Source: G963675935 sp963675935
GTDB lineage: Bacteria > Planctomycetota > Planctomycetia > Pirellulales > Thermoguttaceae
Direction of reading: 5' to 3'
Length of the DNA stretch: 64,000 bases
Assembly (NCBI GenBank): GCA_963675935.2
Contig: OY780964.2
Span: forward strand, 744,001 to 808,000
The first letter of the stretch is position 1. Each line of letters begins with the position of its first letter. The notes beneath the pieces are model-generated. The model saw only the letters and a list, made by a program, of their open reading frames with translations. It searched no databases and was not told where the DNA came from. Of the stretch, positions 7,533 to 17,200 are shown in pieces. Made by a program: the position numbers and the translations under genes.

Positions 7533-8044
7533 CGGGCGGCATCTTTCGTCGCGGCACGGTCGCGGAGCACCGGCAGTTCCTTCACCATCACGGTTTGCTC
7601 CTTGTCGCTCATGGCGATCGAAATGTTTTGGTCGGCGGTTAGTTTCACGTCGGCCACAAATTTCGCCGTTTTGGTTTCGCCCGGCGTCAAAGCGACGCTC
7701 CAAGACTTCGACCAAGTCGGCCGTGGAAACGTCATGCCGCGCGACATGGGCGATGGGACTTTGGCGGACGAGACGACGACCCAAACCGTCGCGTTGACGG
7801 CATTCTTCGTCGGATTGACGGCCTTCAACTCCATCGTCAACGGCTCGCCGGCCTGATACTGGGTCTTTTCGGTCTTCAGCGAGAACGTGCAGCCTTGCGA
7901 GGGAAACGTCGGCCGCAAAATGCGAGGCACGATATTCTTAGACTCGTCGGAAACGCCGATGTTCCAGGGGCCAATGACCGAAAGCGTGAAAATCATGGTG
8001 GCCGCCGCCACGACGCCAACCTCGAATACAGTCTGAACTCTCAT
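7529..8044 (-). CDS. Secreted Ig-like domain protein
   Basis: From the ATG at 8044, preceded by GGAGG, a 171-residue protein with an N-terminal hydrophobic anchor (VGVVAAATMIFTLSVIG) and a beta-rich body: FSLKTEKTQYQAGEPLTMEL and FPRPTWSKSWSVALTPGET suggest an Ig/BsuPI-like sandwich. Its stop overlaps the deiminase start (ATGA), so the two are probably co-translated and may act together outside the cytoplasm. No enzyme motif is visible. Confidence 0.72.
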   Translation of the reverse strand: MRVQTVFEVGVVAAATMIFTLSVIGPWNIGVSDESKNIVPRILRPTFPSQGCTFSLKTEKTQYQAGEPLTMELKAVNPTKNAVNATVWVVVSSAKVPSPMSRGMTFPRPTWSKSWSVALTPGETKTAKFVADVKLTADQNISIAMSDKEQTVMVKELPVLRDRAATKDAAR

Positions 8045-8198
8045 CGCAACGATCCTCCAAATTTCAGTCGTTCCTTGTCGCCGGAAGCATTTCCGGCAGT
8101 GGAGGCGAACGCCGCCTCCGCTGGTCCGCATTGTAGGCGAAAATGAATGGCATTTGCGCAACATGTTTGTAACGAGGATGGCGAAAGGCAGCACCTCG

Positions 8199-8218
8199 AT
8201 GTTGCCGAAAGGCAACAT
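8199..8218. other. Perfect GAAA-loop hairpin upstream of the sigma gene
   Basis: ATGTTGCC-GAAA-GGCAACAT is an eight-base perfect stem closed by a GNRA-type tetraloop, 210 bases before the sigma-factor start. No U-run follows on either strand, so it is not a classic terminator. The rest of 8045-8427 shows no gene. Confidence 0.5.
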
Positions 8219-8427
8219 TCCAACCCTCGGTGTAGCGAATTCGCCCGGCATCGGCCCTGCCGGACGGTTTTAGACGGCCGCCGAAAATGTCGCAAGTGCT
8301 TTTGTGGTAATCTGTTGCGTCGCCGGCGGGCAATCTCTCGGGCTTTGGCGCACGATGTGCTTTTCTTGCCGTCAGTTCTTTCGGTTGCCGCATACACCGT
8401 TTCCTTCCCTTGCGTGAGGATTCCGCC

Positions 8428-10080
8428 TTGTCCAAGATCACGAGCCGATTGCACCGCCGTCCGTCTGCCCGCCGTAGCGTTAAGTCCGACCGATCCGGTT
8501 TGGCTGTCCGCCGTCCGGAGGTTGAGGAGTCGTTTGACGAATCATTGTCGGATGAGGAGTTCGAGAGCGACGCCCTCCCGCGTTGCGATGACGAAATCGA
8601 CGAATCGGACGACGGCGAATACGAAATCGAACACACCGGCGAGGACGACCAGATTGACGATCCGGTTCGCATTTATCTGATGCAGATGGGCGAGATTCCG
8701 ATGTTGAGCCGCCAGGAAGAAACCGCCGTGGCGCGCCGCATCGACCACAATCGCTTGGGATATCGCTATAGCATGTTGGCCACCGACTACGTGCTTCAGG
8801 CGGCCGTCGAATTGCTGGAAGGCATTCGTGACAACCGCATCCGGCTGGACCGCACCATCGAGGTGTCGGTCATCAACGTCGGCGAGAAGGCGCGGTTGCT
8901 GAAGATGTTGACGCCGAATCTACTGACGCTGCGTCATCTGATGTTGCAGAACAAACGCGACTTCGCCCTGGCGGTTCATCAGAAGCAACCGGCCGCGCTG
9001 CGCCGACAGGCGTGGCGGCGTTTGTTGACCCGGCGCGTCAAGGCGGTTCGGCTGGTCGAGGAAATGGGGCTTCGCACACAACGCTTGCAACCGGTGTTGC
9101 AGAAGCTGCGGTTGATTTCCGAGCGAATGGACGCCATCCGCCGCCAACTGGCCGCGCCGTGCCGCACGGAGATAGACCTCGCCCGGTCCGCCGAGTTGCG
9201 CAAGGAATTGTGCCAACTGATGCGAATCACGCAGGAGAGTCCGGCCACGTTGCGCCGCCGGCTCGATCGGATCGATCGTTTCGCCCGGCAATACGAGGCC
9301 GCCCAGCGCGATCTTTCGGCCGGCAACCTTCGCCTCGTGGTTTCCATCGCCAAACGCTATCGAAATCGCGGCCTGAGCTTTCTCGACCTGATCCAGGAAG
9401 GGAACACCGGTCTGATGCGAGCGGTCGATAAATTCGAGTCGGCCCGCGGCTACAAGTTTTCGACCTACGCGACGTGGTGGATTCGGCAGGCGATCACCCG
9501 CGCCATCGCCGACCACAGCCGCACGATCCGCGTGCCCGTCCACATGATCGAGTGCATGAGCCGCGTACGAAACGCCTCGCGTGAGATCGAGCAGCGGAAC
9601 GGCCGGGAGCCAACGGTCGAGGACACCGCCCAGGCGGCGGGGCTTTCGGTCGAGGAGACCCAGTGCGTGCTGCGGATGAACCGGCAGTTGCTCTCGCTCG
9701 ACCAGTCGGTGAGCGACCACGACGACGCCTATTTCGGCGAGTTTCTCCAAGACCACCGCGAAGACGATCCGTTGGCCGAGATGGGGCAAAACCTGTTGAA
9801 GCAGCGCATCGCCGAGGTGCTCGAATCGCTCGACTACCGCGAGCGGGAAATCCTGCGGCTGCGGTTCGGGCTGGCCGACGGCTATTCCTACACGTTGGAG
9901 GAGGTCGGCAAAATCTTCTCGGTCACTCGCGAGCGGGTTCGCCAGATCGAGGCCAAGGCCCTGAAGACGTTGCAGCATCCGACCCGCGCGAAGCAACTTG
10001 CCCCGTTCGTCGAGCGGTCAATCGCGGCGCCCCTGACGTTCCTGGACGACGCGACCATGCCGGTGTCGGAAATCGCGTAG
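8428..10080 (+). CDS. RpoD/SigA-family sigma-70 factor
   Basis: I place the start at TTG 8428, seven bases after GAGGA, rather than the TTG at 8410 with no ribosome site; this gives 550 residues. After an acidic N-terminus, DDPVRIYLMQMGEIPMLSRQ is region 1.2; NLRLVVSIAKRYRNRGLSFL, DLIQEGNTGLMRAVDKF and STYATWWIRQAITRAIADHS are region 2 with the -10 recognition helix; GREPTVEDTAQAAGLSVEE is region 3; LRFGLADGYSYTLEEVGKIF and RERVRQIEAKALKTLQ are region 4.2. It lacks the large region 1.1 of a classical housekeeping factor and has a long basic spacer, so it may be one of several group 1/2 paralogues usual in planctomycetes. Confidence 0.93.
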   Translation: MSKITSRLHRRPSARRSVKSDRSGLAVRRPEVEESFDESLSDEEFESDALPRCDDEIDESDDGEYEIEHTGEDDQIDDPVRIYLMQMGEIPMLSRQEETAVARRIDHNRLGYRYSMLATDYVLQAAVELLEGIRDNRIRLDRTIEVSVINVGEKARLLKMLTPNLLTLRHLMLQNKRDFALAVHQKQPAALRRQAWRRLLTRRVKAVRLVEEMGLRTQRLQPVLQKLRLISERMDAIRRQLAAPCRTEIDLARSAELRKELCQLMRITQESPATLRRRLDRIDRFARQYEAAQRDLSAGNLRLVVSIAKRYRNRGLSFLDLIQEGNTGLMRAVDKFESARGYKFSTYATWWIRQAITRAIADHSRTIRVPVHMIECMSRVRNASREIEQRNGREPTVEDTAQAAGLSVEETQCVLRMNRQLLSLDQSVSDHDDAYFGEFLQDHREDDPLAEMGQNLLKQRIAEVLESLDYREREILRLRFGLADGYSYTLEEVGKIFSVTRERVRQIEAKALKTLQHPTRAKQLAPFVERSIAAPLTFLDDATMPVSEIA

Positions 10081-10110
10081 CGGAAAACCATCGCAAGGCA
10101 ACATCGAAAT

Positions 10111-10182
10111 GTTTAGCCGGCGGGCTTGCCCGCCGCGTTTGGGGGCGGCATCCCACGCGGCGAGCAAGCTCGCCGGCTAAAC
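10111..10182. repeat. Palindromic repeat A1 (GTTTAGCCGGCG family)
   Basis: Outer arms GTTTAGCCGGCG and CGCCGGCTAAAC enclose two smaller hairpins. It sits between convergent sigma and lipoprotein genes. Other copies: 11609-11688, 18183-18209 (half), 24369-24446, 33215-33293 and the ends of 46606-46916. Confidence 0.88.
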
Positions 10183-10217
10183 GACAATGCAATACTTTTC
10201 CACGGGCGGAATGCGTC

Positions 10218-10481
10218 TCACTTCTTCTTCGCGTCCGGTTTTTCCTCGATTGGCGGCGATGGCCCAATGATTTCCTTGGGCACGTCGAACGCTTCGAGAT
10301 AAATGTCCAGCGGGAGGCCAAAATCGTCGATCCTACTCGGCCTCTCTTCACCCTTGGGGAGCGCGCCGTATTTCCCCTCGGCTTTGGGGAACGCGGCCGG
10401 GGGTGAGGGCGGCTCGCCCTTCGGCGCGCAACCGGCCATCGCCAAAACCATGATCGCCGGCGATAACCATCCGGGTTTCAT
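10218..10481 (-). CDS. Small lipoprotein
   Basis: An 87-residue product from the ATG at 10481. The N-terminus MKPGWLSPAIMVLAMAGCAP is a lipoprotein signal with lipobox LAMAGC, so the mature protein would be acylated on Cys18. The remainder is short and proline/lysine-rich (PSPPAAFPKAEGKYG, EKPDAKKK) with no recognised domain. It lies downstream of holA on the same strand with a 35-base gap. The frame is open far upstream, but that part is a shadow of holA. Confidence 0.72.
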   Translation of the reverse strand: MKPGWLSPAIMVLAMAGCAPKGEPPSPPAAFPKAEGKYGALPKGEERPSRIDDFGLPLDIYLEAFDVPKEIIGPSPPIEEKPDAKKK

Positions 10482-10516
10482 GCGAGAAATCCCCCAACTC
10501 GGTTTTGTTTTTGCGG

Positions 10517-11572
10517 CTAGCGACGACCCGCCGGCTTCTGCGCCGCCGCCAACCGAACAATCAACCGCTCCAGAATCAACCGCGGCGGCATCGCGCTTTC
10601 GCCCTTCAAGTCTAGGTCGGCCTGCAAGAGCCAGCCGTAAAGCCGCAGTCCTCGCTGCCGGCCGAGCAACCGGAGCTGCCGCTCGGCCTTTTGCAGCACA
10701 AACGACCGAACGCCCACTTGCTCCAACGACTGGCGAAGATTCGGCCGGCGGCCCGCGATCTCGGCCTGAACGATCAGCCGCGTGGCGGCGGCGAACCGGC
10801 GGAGCGACGCCGAGATTTGCCCCAAAAGCCCCACCGGCTGCTCGCCGGAACTCAGCAGCCGGTCGAGTTGCCGCATGGCCTCGACGACGTGTCCGTCCAT
10901 CGCGGCGTCGAGCATTTCCCACGTCGTCTTCGTCCGCCAACCGCCCACCGAACTCTGGACCATTTCCGGCGTGATTTTTCGATCGCCGCCGGCAACCAAC
11001 GCCAGCTTGGCCAACTCCTGATCGAGCAAGCCGAGTTCCGGGCCGATCAACTCGACGAGCATGTCGGCGGCGGCCGGAGCGATTTGCGCCTTGTGATGTT
11101 GCTTGGCCCAGTCCGCGAGCCACCGGGTTAGCCGGGCCGGAGCGGGAGCGCCCGCGTCGATCAGCAATCCGCCGGCCGCGACGGCTTTGTAGAGCCGCGT
11201 GTTGCTCGGCAGCGTATCGAGATCGAGCACCAGCACGCCGCTACGGCTGGGCCGTGACACGTAGTCTTCCAGTTGCTCGCGATAGCGGCTGACGAAATCG
11301 TCGGCGTTTTCGACGATGGCCAGCCGCCGTCCGCCGCCGAACATCGCCACGGTCGAAAGCACTTCATGCACGTCGCGGAACAGCGTGCCGCGGCCCTCGA
11401 ACGTGGCCAGCGAGAAATCGCCCTCGTCGCCGCCCAACACGGCCTCTCTCAGACGCAGAATCGTCTGCCGCCGCAAGAACGATTCGTTGCCGAAGACCGC
11501 GCAGACCGGCTGGACCGGATATTTCGCCGGATTGGCGAGGTAGTCGAGGGCGGTTGTGGGCTTGTCGGCCAT
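10517..11572 (-). CDS. holA: DNA polymerase III subunit delta
   Basis: 351 residues from ATG 11572 (MADKPTTALDYLANPAKYPV). CAVFGNESFLRRQTILRLRE matches the N-terminal domain of HolA; RRLAIVENADDFVSRYREQL and DTLPSNTRLYKAVA follow the clamp-loader AAA+ fold, which in delta lacks a working ATP site; GPELGLLDQELAKLAL and RQLDRLLSSGEQPVGLLGQI are domain II/III hallmarks. Delta opens the beta clamp during loading. A palindromic repeat separates its start from the neighbouring gene. Confidence 0.9.
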   Translation of the reverse strand: MADKPTTALDYLANPAKYPVQPVCAVFGNESFLRRQTILRLREAVLGGDEGDFSLATFEGRGTLFRDVHEVLSTVAMFGGGRRLAIVENADDFVSRYREQLEDYVSRPSRSGVLVLDLDTLPSNTRLYKAVAAGGLLIDAGAPAPARLTRWLADWAKQHHKAQIAPAAADMLVELIGPELGLLDQELAKLALVAGGDRKITPEMVQSSVGGWRTKTTWEMLDAAMDGHVVEAMRQLDRLLSSGEQPVGLLGQISASLRRFAAATRLIVQAEIAGRRPNLRQSLEQVGVRSFVLQKAERQLRLLGRQRGLRLYGWLLQADLDLKGESAMPPRLILERLIVRLAAAQKPAGRR

Positions 11573-11608
11573 GCCGCCAGTATAGCGAAGCGCGGGGCGT
11601 GCGGCAAT

Positions 11609-11688
11609 GTTTAGCCGGCGAACTTGTTCGCCGCGTTTTTTCACCGAAATCGCCGAACACCCGCGGCGAACAAGTTCGCCGGCTAAAC
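11609..11688. repeat. Palindromic repeat A2
   Basis: GTTTAGCCGGCGAACTTG at the left and its reverse complement at the right, with a 25-base spacer. Each arm contains the near-perfect palindrome GGCGAACTTGTTCGCC. It fills the gap between holA and the Ig-like protein gene. Confidence 0.9.
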
Positions 11689-11693
11689 GACGC

Positions 11694-13172
11694 CTACTCC
11701 ATCCCCACCGGCCGAATCGAACGAATCCGAATCGTCGGCCGCGATTGATCGACCACCACCGGCTCGGCCGTCACATGGACGCCGACGTTGCCCGCCTCGT
11801 CACGCACTTCCAACCGCAGATAAATCCGCGGCGGCGAACGCCGGTCGATCGTCCAGGCGTATCGGCCCGTGTTTTCAAGCCTCGCGGCAATCGGCGTCCA
11901 TGGTCCCTCGCGGTTCTGGCTGAACGAAAGCGAAATGGGCCGGGCGGCCAGCTCCCGATCGTCGGCCTGCCACGAGACAATCAACTGGCCCGCTTCCGCA
12001 TCGGCGCCCTGTTCGACCGACGTGATCCGCGCGACCGGCTTCGTCGTATCGACGCAAATCAACAGGTCGGGCCTGTCGCCGGCCGCGGGCTGGCGGCCGC
12101 CGATGCCCGCCCCGTTGGCGACCGCCACGCGAAAACCAAAAACGCCTTCCTCATCGACTTTCACCCGCAATGGGCTGCGGTTGTCGTCATCGACGGCCAT
12201 GCTGCGCCAGGTCTGCCCATCGTCGCGGGTTCCCCATAGCTCGACCCGCCCCACGCCCGACGGACCGACCGACTCGACGTCGTATTCCAAATCGAATGTT
12301 TTCGAGTTGACCGTCCTGGTTTGTTCGCCGAACGAATCAGCTTTTTTCAAGTTGACCGCCCGCGAATGTTCGCCGGACGCCGAGCCTGTCAGCGTGGGGC
12401 CATCGTCGGATGAGTCGGCCGAGTCGTTCGACGCGGCGTATTTTCGCCCGATCGGCGGATTGATGGCGATGGCCACGGAGCCTTCGGCCGGTTGCGGGCC
12501 GGCGTTGGGCTGCACCTTCACCTTCGCGTTGGCCACGGCCGGATTGCCCGCCATGTCGGCGACTTCGACGCGGATCGGAATGTCGCTCGAACCCGGCTTC
12601 GGCCAGAACACGACCTCGCCGCTCTTGGAAAATTCGCCCAGCGGCGCCGCCTGCCACGGTTCGGTGGGTGAAGGGCGATACACGACTCGGAAGCTGTCGG
12701 GCTTCAGGTTCGGCTCGTCGATCTCCCAGCGGACCGAAACCTGGCCGTCCGGGCGAGGCTTGGCTGTCATTTTCAGCGCCGGCGGCTTGGTATCGACCAC
12801 GATGCGCAGGTTTGGCGCGGCGATCGACTCGGGCCGCACCCGGCCCCAGCGATCGGCCGTGCGGATGGCGAACCAGAACTCGCCGTCGCCGCCGGCTTGG
12901 AACGCAAAACTCTTCTGCGTCGTCGGGCCCTTGGAATACAGCCGCCAATGCGCGCCGCGATCGGTCGAAACGTACAGTTGCGCCTCGACGGGCTGCCACG
13001 CGGGGTCATTCGACCGTTCGATGCGGAAGGGGATTGAGAACTTCGATTGCCGCGTGGCGATTGGTTCCGGCATCGTCGGCCGCGTCATGGCCGGCCCAAC
13101 CGACGGATTGCCGGCGGCCGGCGCCGACAGCGCCGCCGCGAGAATCCAGTAGGACAACGGTTGGAGCCACAT
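11694..13172 (-). CDS. Secreted protein with repeated Ig/FN3-like domains
   Basis: 492 residues from ATG 13172 (GGAGA nearby). MWLQPLSYWILAAALSAPAA is a signal peptide. The body holds repeated beta-sandwich signatures: LYVSTDRGAHWRLYSKG, VRWEIDEPNLKPDSFRVVYR, VELWGTRDDGQTWRSMAVDD and RLEVRDEAGNVGVHVTAEPV, where D-x-G-x-x-W and D-x-A-G-N motifs mark Ig/FN3-like modules. No enzyme motif is seen; an extracytoplasmic binding or structural role is likely. Earlier in-frame starts would add a stretch encoded by repeat sequence. Confidence 0.78.
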   Translation of the reverse strand: MWLQPLSYWILAAALSAPAAGNPSVGPAMTRPTMPEPIATRQSKFSIPFRIERSNDPAWQPVEAQLYVSTDRGAHWRLYSKGPTTQKSFAFQAGGDGEFWFAIRTADRWGRVRPESIAAPNLRIVVDTKPPALKMTAKPRPDGQVSVRWEIDEPNLKPDSFRVVYRPSPTEPWQAAPLGEFSKSGEVVFWPKPGSSDIPIRVEVADMAGNPAVANAKVKVQPNAGPQPAEGSVAIAINPPIGRKYAASNDSADSSDDGPTLTGSASGEHSRAVNLKKADSFGEQTRTVNSKTFDLEYDVESVGPSGVGRVELWGTRDDGQTWRSMAVDDDNRSPLRVKVDEEGVFGFRVAVANGAGIGGRQPAAGDRPDLLICVDTTKPVARITSVEQGADAEAGQLIVSWQADDRELAARPISLSFSQNREGPWTPIAARLENTGRYAWTIDRRSPPRIYLRLEVRDEAGNVGVHVTAEPVVVDQSRPTIRIRSIRPVGME

Positions 13173-13289
13173 GGATGGATTTCTCCATGCCTTGGGAGGT
13201 AGGTGCATCGGCGGGCGATGCGCCCGGCAAAGTCGATAGCACCGCACTAATCGTATCGGCAATATCGATGGCGGGACTTCACTGAATGC

Positions 13290-13413
13290 GTAACCGTTCA
13301 CGGGCCGGGAAAACATCGTCATTCTGAGCGTAGCGAAGAATCTCGTCTGGGCCGCGATTCCACGAGAGATTCTTCGCTGCGCTCAGAATGACGGGTGCCC
13401 CGTGAACGGTTAC
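13290..13413. repeat. Palindromic repeat B1 (core GTCATTCTGAGCG, outer arm GTAACCGTTCACGGG)
   Basis: An inner pair GTCATTCTGAGCGTAGCGAA / TTCGCTGCGCTCAGAATGAC lies inside outer arms GTAACCGTTCACGGG / CCCGTGAACGGTTAC. The same outer arms recur at B3 (24216-24339). Confidence 0.9.
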
Positions 13414-13473
13414 CTGAATGCTTTGATCGGCCGACGTTGTTTGGAGTGGCGTTTCGGGAAGAGAGCGGCAGGA

Positions 13474-13659
13474 TTACTTCTTCCTGCTGAATCGTTCACG
13501 CTGCTGACGCACCCAGGGCGATTCGTCGGCCTTGGCTTCGAGAAAATCAGCGTAGGAAGGAAATTCCTTCTTGCGAGTCTCGTATTCCGCCTGCAATTCC
13601 TGCTGAATGCGCCGCTTCATTTGAACGCAATCAAAGGTCTTCGTTTGCGTCGTCATCAT
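13474..13659 (-). CDS. Antitoxin of PIN-toxin module
   Basis: Sixty-one residues from ATG 13659, or 60 from the adjacent ATG. KTFDCVQMKRRIQQELQAEY near the start is the KTFDCVxMKR motif of a well-populated antitoxin family; the tail is basic (WVRQQRERFSRKK). It overlaps the 3' end of the PIN toxin gene by 29 bases, as usual for this toxin-first module. The reading frame is intact although the toxin is frameshifted. Confidence 0.8.
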   Translation of the reverse strand: MMTTQTKTFDCVQMKRRIQQELQAEYETRKKEFPSYADFLEAKADESPWVRQQRERFSRKK

Positions 13660-14108
13660 CCAACTCCAGCGGGCTGTGGATTGCGATCTGACCGTACCCA
13701 TTCGTTACGTTCACGCCGTTGAACTTCAAAATGCGGTCGAAGTTCACAATGTGCTTGAAATTCCAACTGACAATGGCATTTGCTCTTGCTACCATCGCGG
13801 CGGCAACATGGAGGGCATCGTTTTTCATCGATGGCGCCAAAGCCCTCGCCGCGATGTACGCCTCGGCAAGCCCACGGACCTCGGCATTGACGGGTATTTC
13901 CTCGATGGCGTCAACCGGCAATTCCTCGACGATCTGCCGCACCCGATCCGGCGCGCCCTGCAACTCGTCGTAGGTGACTGTTGAAACCAAGGCCACATAG
14001 CGGCCCTCTTTCACGTGTTCCAGAAAGAGGCGACTCGGGGCCGAAAACCGCTCATCGTAGACACCCCCCAAAAACAGAAGTGTCAACGTACATGCGCATC
14101 TTATGCAT
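13631..14108 (-). pseudogene. PIN-domain toxin gene, frameshifted at a G6 run
   Basis: From ATG 14108 (or 14099) the frame reads M-R-M-Y-V-D-T-S-V-F-G-G and then stops because of a run of six G at about 14064-14069. Reading it as five G joins VDTSVFGG to VYDERFSAPSRLFLEH, TVTYDELQGAPDRVR, MKNDALHVAAAMVARAN and SWNFKHIVNFDRI, a normal 158-residue PIN nuclease. The downstream frame alone would lack the first catalytic Asp (VDTS). It may be a true mutation, a phase-variable tract or an assembly error. Confidence 0.8.
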
Positions 14109-14180
14109 CAGACCGCCCCCTCTATTGATGTTACCCCATCGTCCATGAAAGTCAATAATTTCACCGATACTGCCTAATAA

Positions 14181-14211
14181 GATGGGGCGGCAGTTCAACT
14201 GCCGCCCCATC
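14181..14211 (-). terminator. Strong hairpin downstream of the PFOR gene
   Basis: GATGGGGCGGCAG and its exact complement enclose five bases: a 13-base-pair stem 43 bases past the PFOR stop. Only a short U-rich stretch follows on the minus strand, so termination is likely but not certain. A similar GGGGCGGCAG stem follows the gene ending at 33195. Confidence 0.6.
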
Positions 14212-14253
14212 GCGCATCATGGTTTTTTCAACGAATCGTCAGCTCTTGACGAG

Positions 14254-17200
14254 TTAGCTCTTCGCCGCTTCCGCCGCGGCTTGCGCCACGACCGTCCGAT
14301 CGACGCCAGCCAATTGCTCGTAGTAGTGGAACCGCTTGTCGATGTCCGCTTGGCCAAGCTCCAGCAGCCGGGCCGAGGCTTCGGGCTTCGAGCGGGCCAA
14401 AATGCCGAACCGAGCCTCCTTCAAGGCGAAGTCCTTGAACGCGCCCTCCGGCTTCTTGCTCGCCAGCTTGAACGGATGCGCCTCTTCGCGCGGGTCGAAA
14501 CTGTAGAGCGGCCAGTAGCCGCAGGCCACCGCGTCCTTCTGGATCTCCATGCCTTGCACCATCGGGATGCCCCAGTTGATGCAGTGCGAGAACGCGATCA
14601 AAATCGACGTGCCACGATACGACTCGGCCGCGCGGATCGTGCGGATGGCGTGCATCGGGTTGGCGCCCAGCGAAATCTGGCCGACGAACACGTTGCCGTA
14701 CGACATGGCGATCATGCCGAGGTCTTTCTTGCCGCTCGGCTTGCCGCCGGCGGCGAACTTCGCCACCGCCCCGCGGAACGTGGCCTTCGACGCCTGACCG
14801 CCCGTGTTCGAGTACACCTCGGTGTCGAGCACCAAAATGTTCACGTCGCGGCCCAGCGAGAAGACGTGGTCGAGACCGCCGAATCCGATGTCGTAGGCCC
14901 AACCGTCGCCGCCGAAGCTCCACACGCTCTTGCGGATCAAATAGTCGGACGAGGCCAACAGGCTCTTCGCGTCCGGCGTGTTCATGCCTTTGAGCTTCTT
15001 GTTCAACTCGGCGACGTGAACTCGCTGCTGGGCAAGCTCGGCCTCGGTCTCCTGCTTGTTGTTCACCAAAGCGGCGACCAACTCATCGCCCACCTGCGAC
15101 GCCACGCGGCTGAGCAGCTCCAGGGCATACGCCGTTTGCTGATCGACGCCCAGGCGGAAGCCCAGGCCGAATTCGGCGCAGTCCTCGAACAGCGAGTTCG
15201 ACCACGCCGGGCCGCGGCCTTCGCTGTTTTGGGCATAAGGCGTGCAGGGCAAGTTGCCGCCGTAGATCGACGAGCAGCCCGTCGCGTTGGCGATCAACAT
15301 GCGGTCGCCGAAAAACTGCGTGAGCAGTTTGACGTAGGGCGTTTCGCCGCAGCCGGCGCACGCGCCAGAGAACTCGAACAACGGCCGCAGAAGCTGCGAG
15401 CCCTTGATCGAATCGGCCTTGACCGTCGAGCGGTCGGCCTCGGGCAGCGAGAGGAAGAAATCGCAGTTCGCCCGCTCGACTTCGTGGTGCTCCAGCATGG
15501 GCAACATGTCGAGGGCCTTGTGCTTGGGCTTCTCCTTGTCCTTGGCCGGGCAGACATTGGCGCACAGGCCGCAGCCGGTGCAGTCTTCCGGGAAGACCTG
15601 GACGATGAACTTCGCGCCGTCGAACTCCTTGCCGCGATAGTTGGTCGAACGGAAGCCGGCCGGAGCGCCCGCCAGCAAGGCCGGATCGACCGCCTTCATG
15701 CGAATCGCGGCGTGAGGGCAGCCCAGCGAACACAGACCGCACTGCGAGCAAAGCGCCGAATCCCAAATCGGAATGTCCTGGGCGATGCTCCGCTTCTCGT
15801 ATTGCGTGGTGGCCGTCGGGAAAGTGCCGTCGGCGGGCATCGCGCTGACGGGCAGATCGTCGCCCTTGTTGGCGATGATCACGCCCAGCACGTCTTTGAC
15901 GAAGGCCGGGGCCGTGGCCGGAACCGGCGGCAGCATCTTCACCTTCGACGTGACCTGCTGCGGATACTTCACCTCGAACAGCGAGGCCAGCGCGGCGTCG
16001 ACCGCCGCGTTGTTCTGGTTGATGACCTTCTCGCCGCCCTTCTTGCCGTAGGTCTTCTTGATGGCGGCCTTGATCTGCGTGATGGCCTCGTCGGCCGGAA
16101 TCACGCCGGCGAGCTTGAAGAAGCACGTCTGCATGATTGTGTTGATGCGGACGCCCATGTTCGTTTCGCGGGCGACGGCGTAGGCGTCGATCGCGTAGAA
16201 CTTCAGTTTCTTGTCGATGATCTGCTTCTGCACTTCCTGCGGCAGATGGTCCCAGACCTGATCGGTCGGGTAGGGGCTGTTCAGCAGGAACGTCGCGCCC
16301 GGAGCGGTCGTCGAGAGCATGTCGATCCGGTCGAGGAATTGCGGCTGGTGGCAGGCGACGAAGTTCGCCCGATGCACCAGGTAGGAACCCTTGATCGGCC
16401 GAGGGCTGAAGCGGACGTGCGACGTTGTGACCGAGCCGGCCTTGCGCGAGTCGTAGACGAAATAGCCCTGGGCGTGCAGCGGGGTGTTTTCGCCGACGAT
16501 TTTCACCGAGTTGCGGTTCGCGCTCACCGTGCCGTCGCTGCCGAGACCGAAGAACATCGCACGGACCACGTCGTCCTTCTCGGTCGAGAAGTGCGGGTCG
16601 TAGTCGAGGCTCAAATGCGTCACGTCATCGACGATGCCGATGGTGAACCGCGACTTCGGCGGATTCTTCTTCAATTCAACGAAAACGCCCGCGACCATCG
16701 CGGGCGTGAACTCCTTGCAGGACAGGCCATAACGGCCGCTAACGACGACCGGCATGGCTTTACCGGCCGCGGCCGCGGCCCAACACTCGAACAACGCGGT
16801 GACAACGTCCTGGAACAGCGGCTCGCCCGCGGAACCAGGCTCCTTCGTGCGATCCAACACGGCGATCTTCTTGACCGTCTTGGGCAAGGCCGCGATGAAA
16901 TGTTTCGATTCCCAAGGACGATAGAGCCGCACGATAAGCAAACCGACCTTCTCGCCCTCGGCGACCAGCTTCTCGACCGTCTCCTCGACCACGCCGGCGC
17001 CGGAACCCATCACCACGATGACTCGCTCGGCGTTCGGATCACCGACGTAGTCGAACAGGTGATACTGGCGACCGACCAGCTTGGCGAACTTGTCCATGTG
17101 CTTCTGCACGATGGCGGCGCAACCGTCGTAATACTTATTGCAAGCCTCGCGGGCCTGGAAGAACACGTCGGGGTTCTGGGCCGTGCCACGGAGCTTCGGA

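Noticed and set aside
10218..11123. A 301-residue version of the small lipoprotein
   Set aside because: The first two thirds are a shadow of holA; the lipoprotein signal begins only at the internal ATG 10481.
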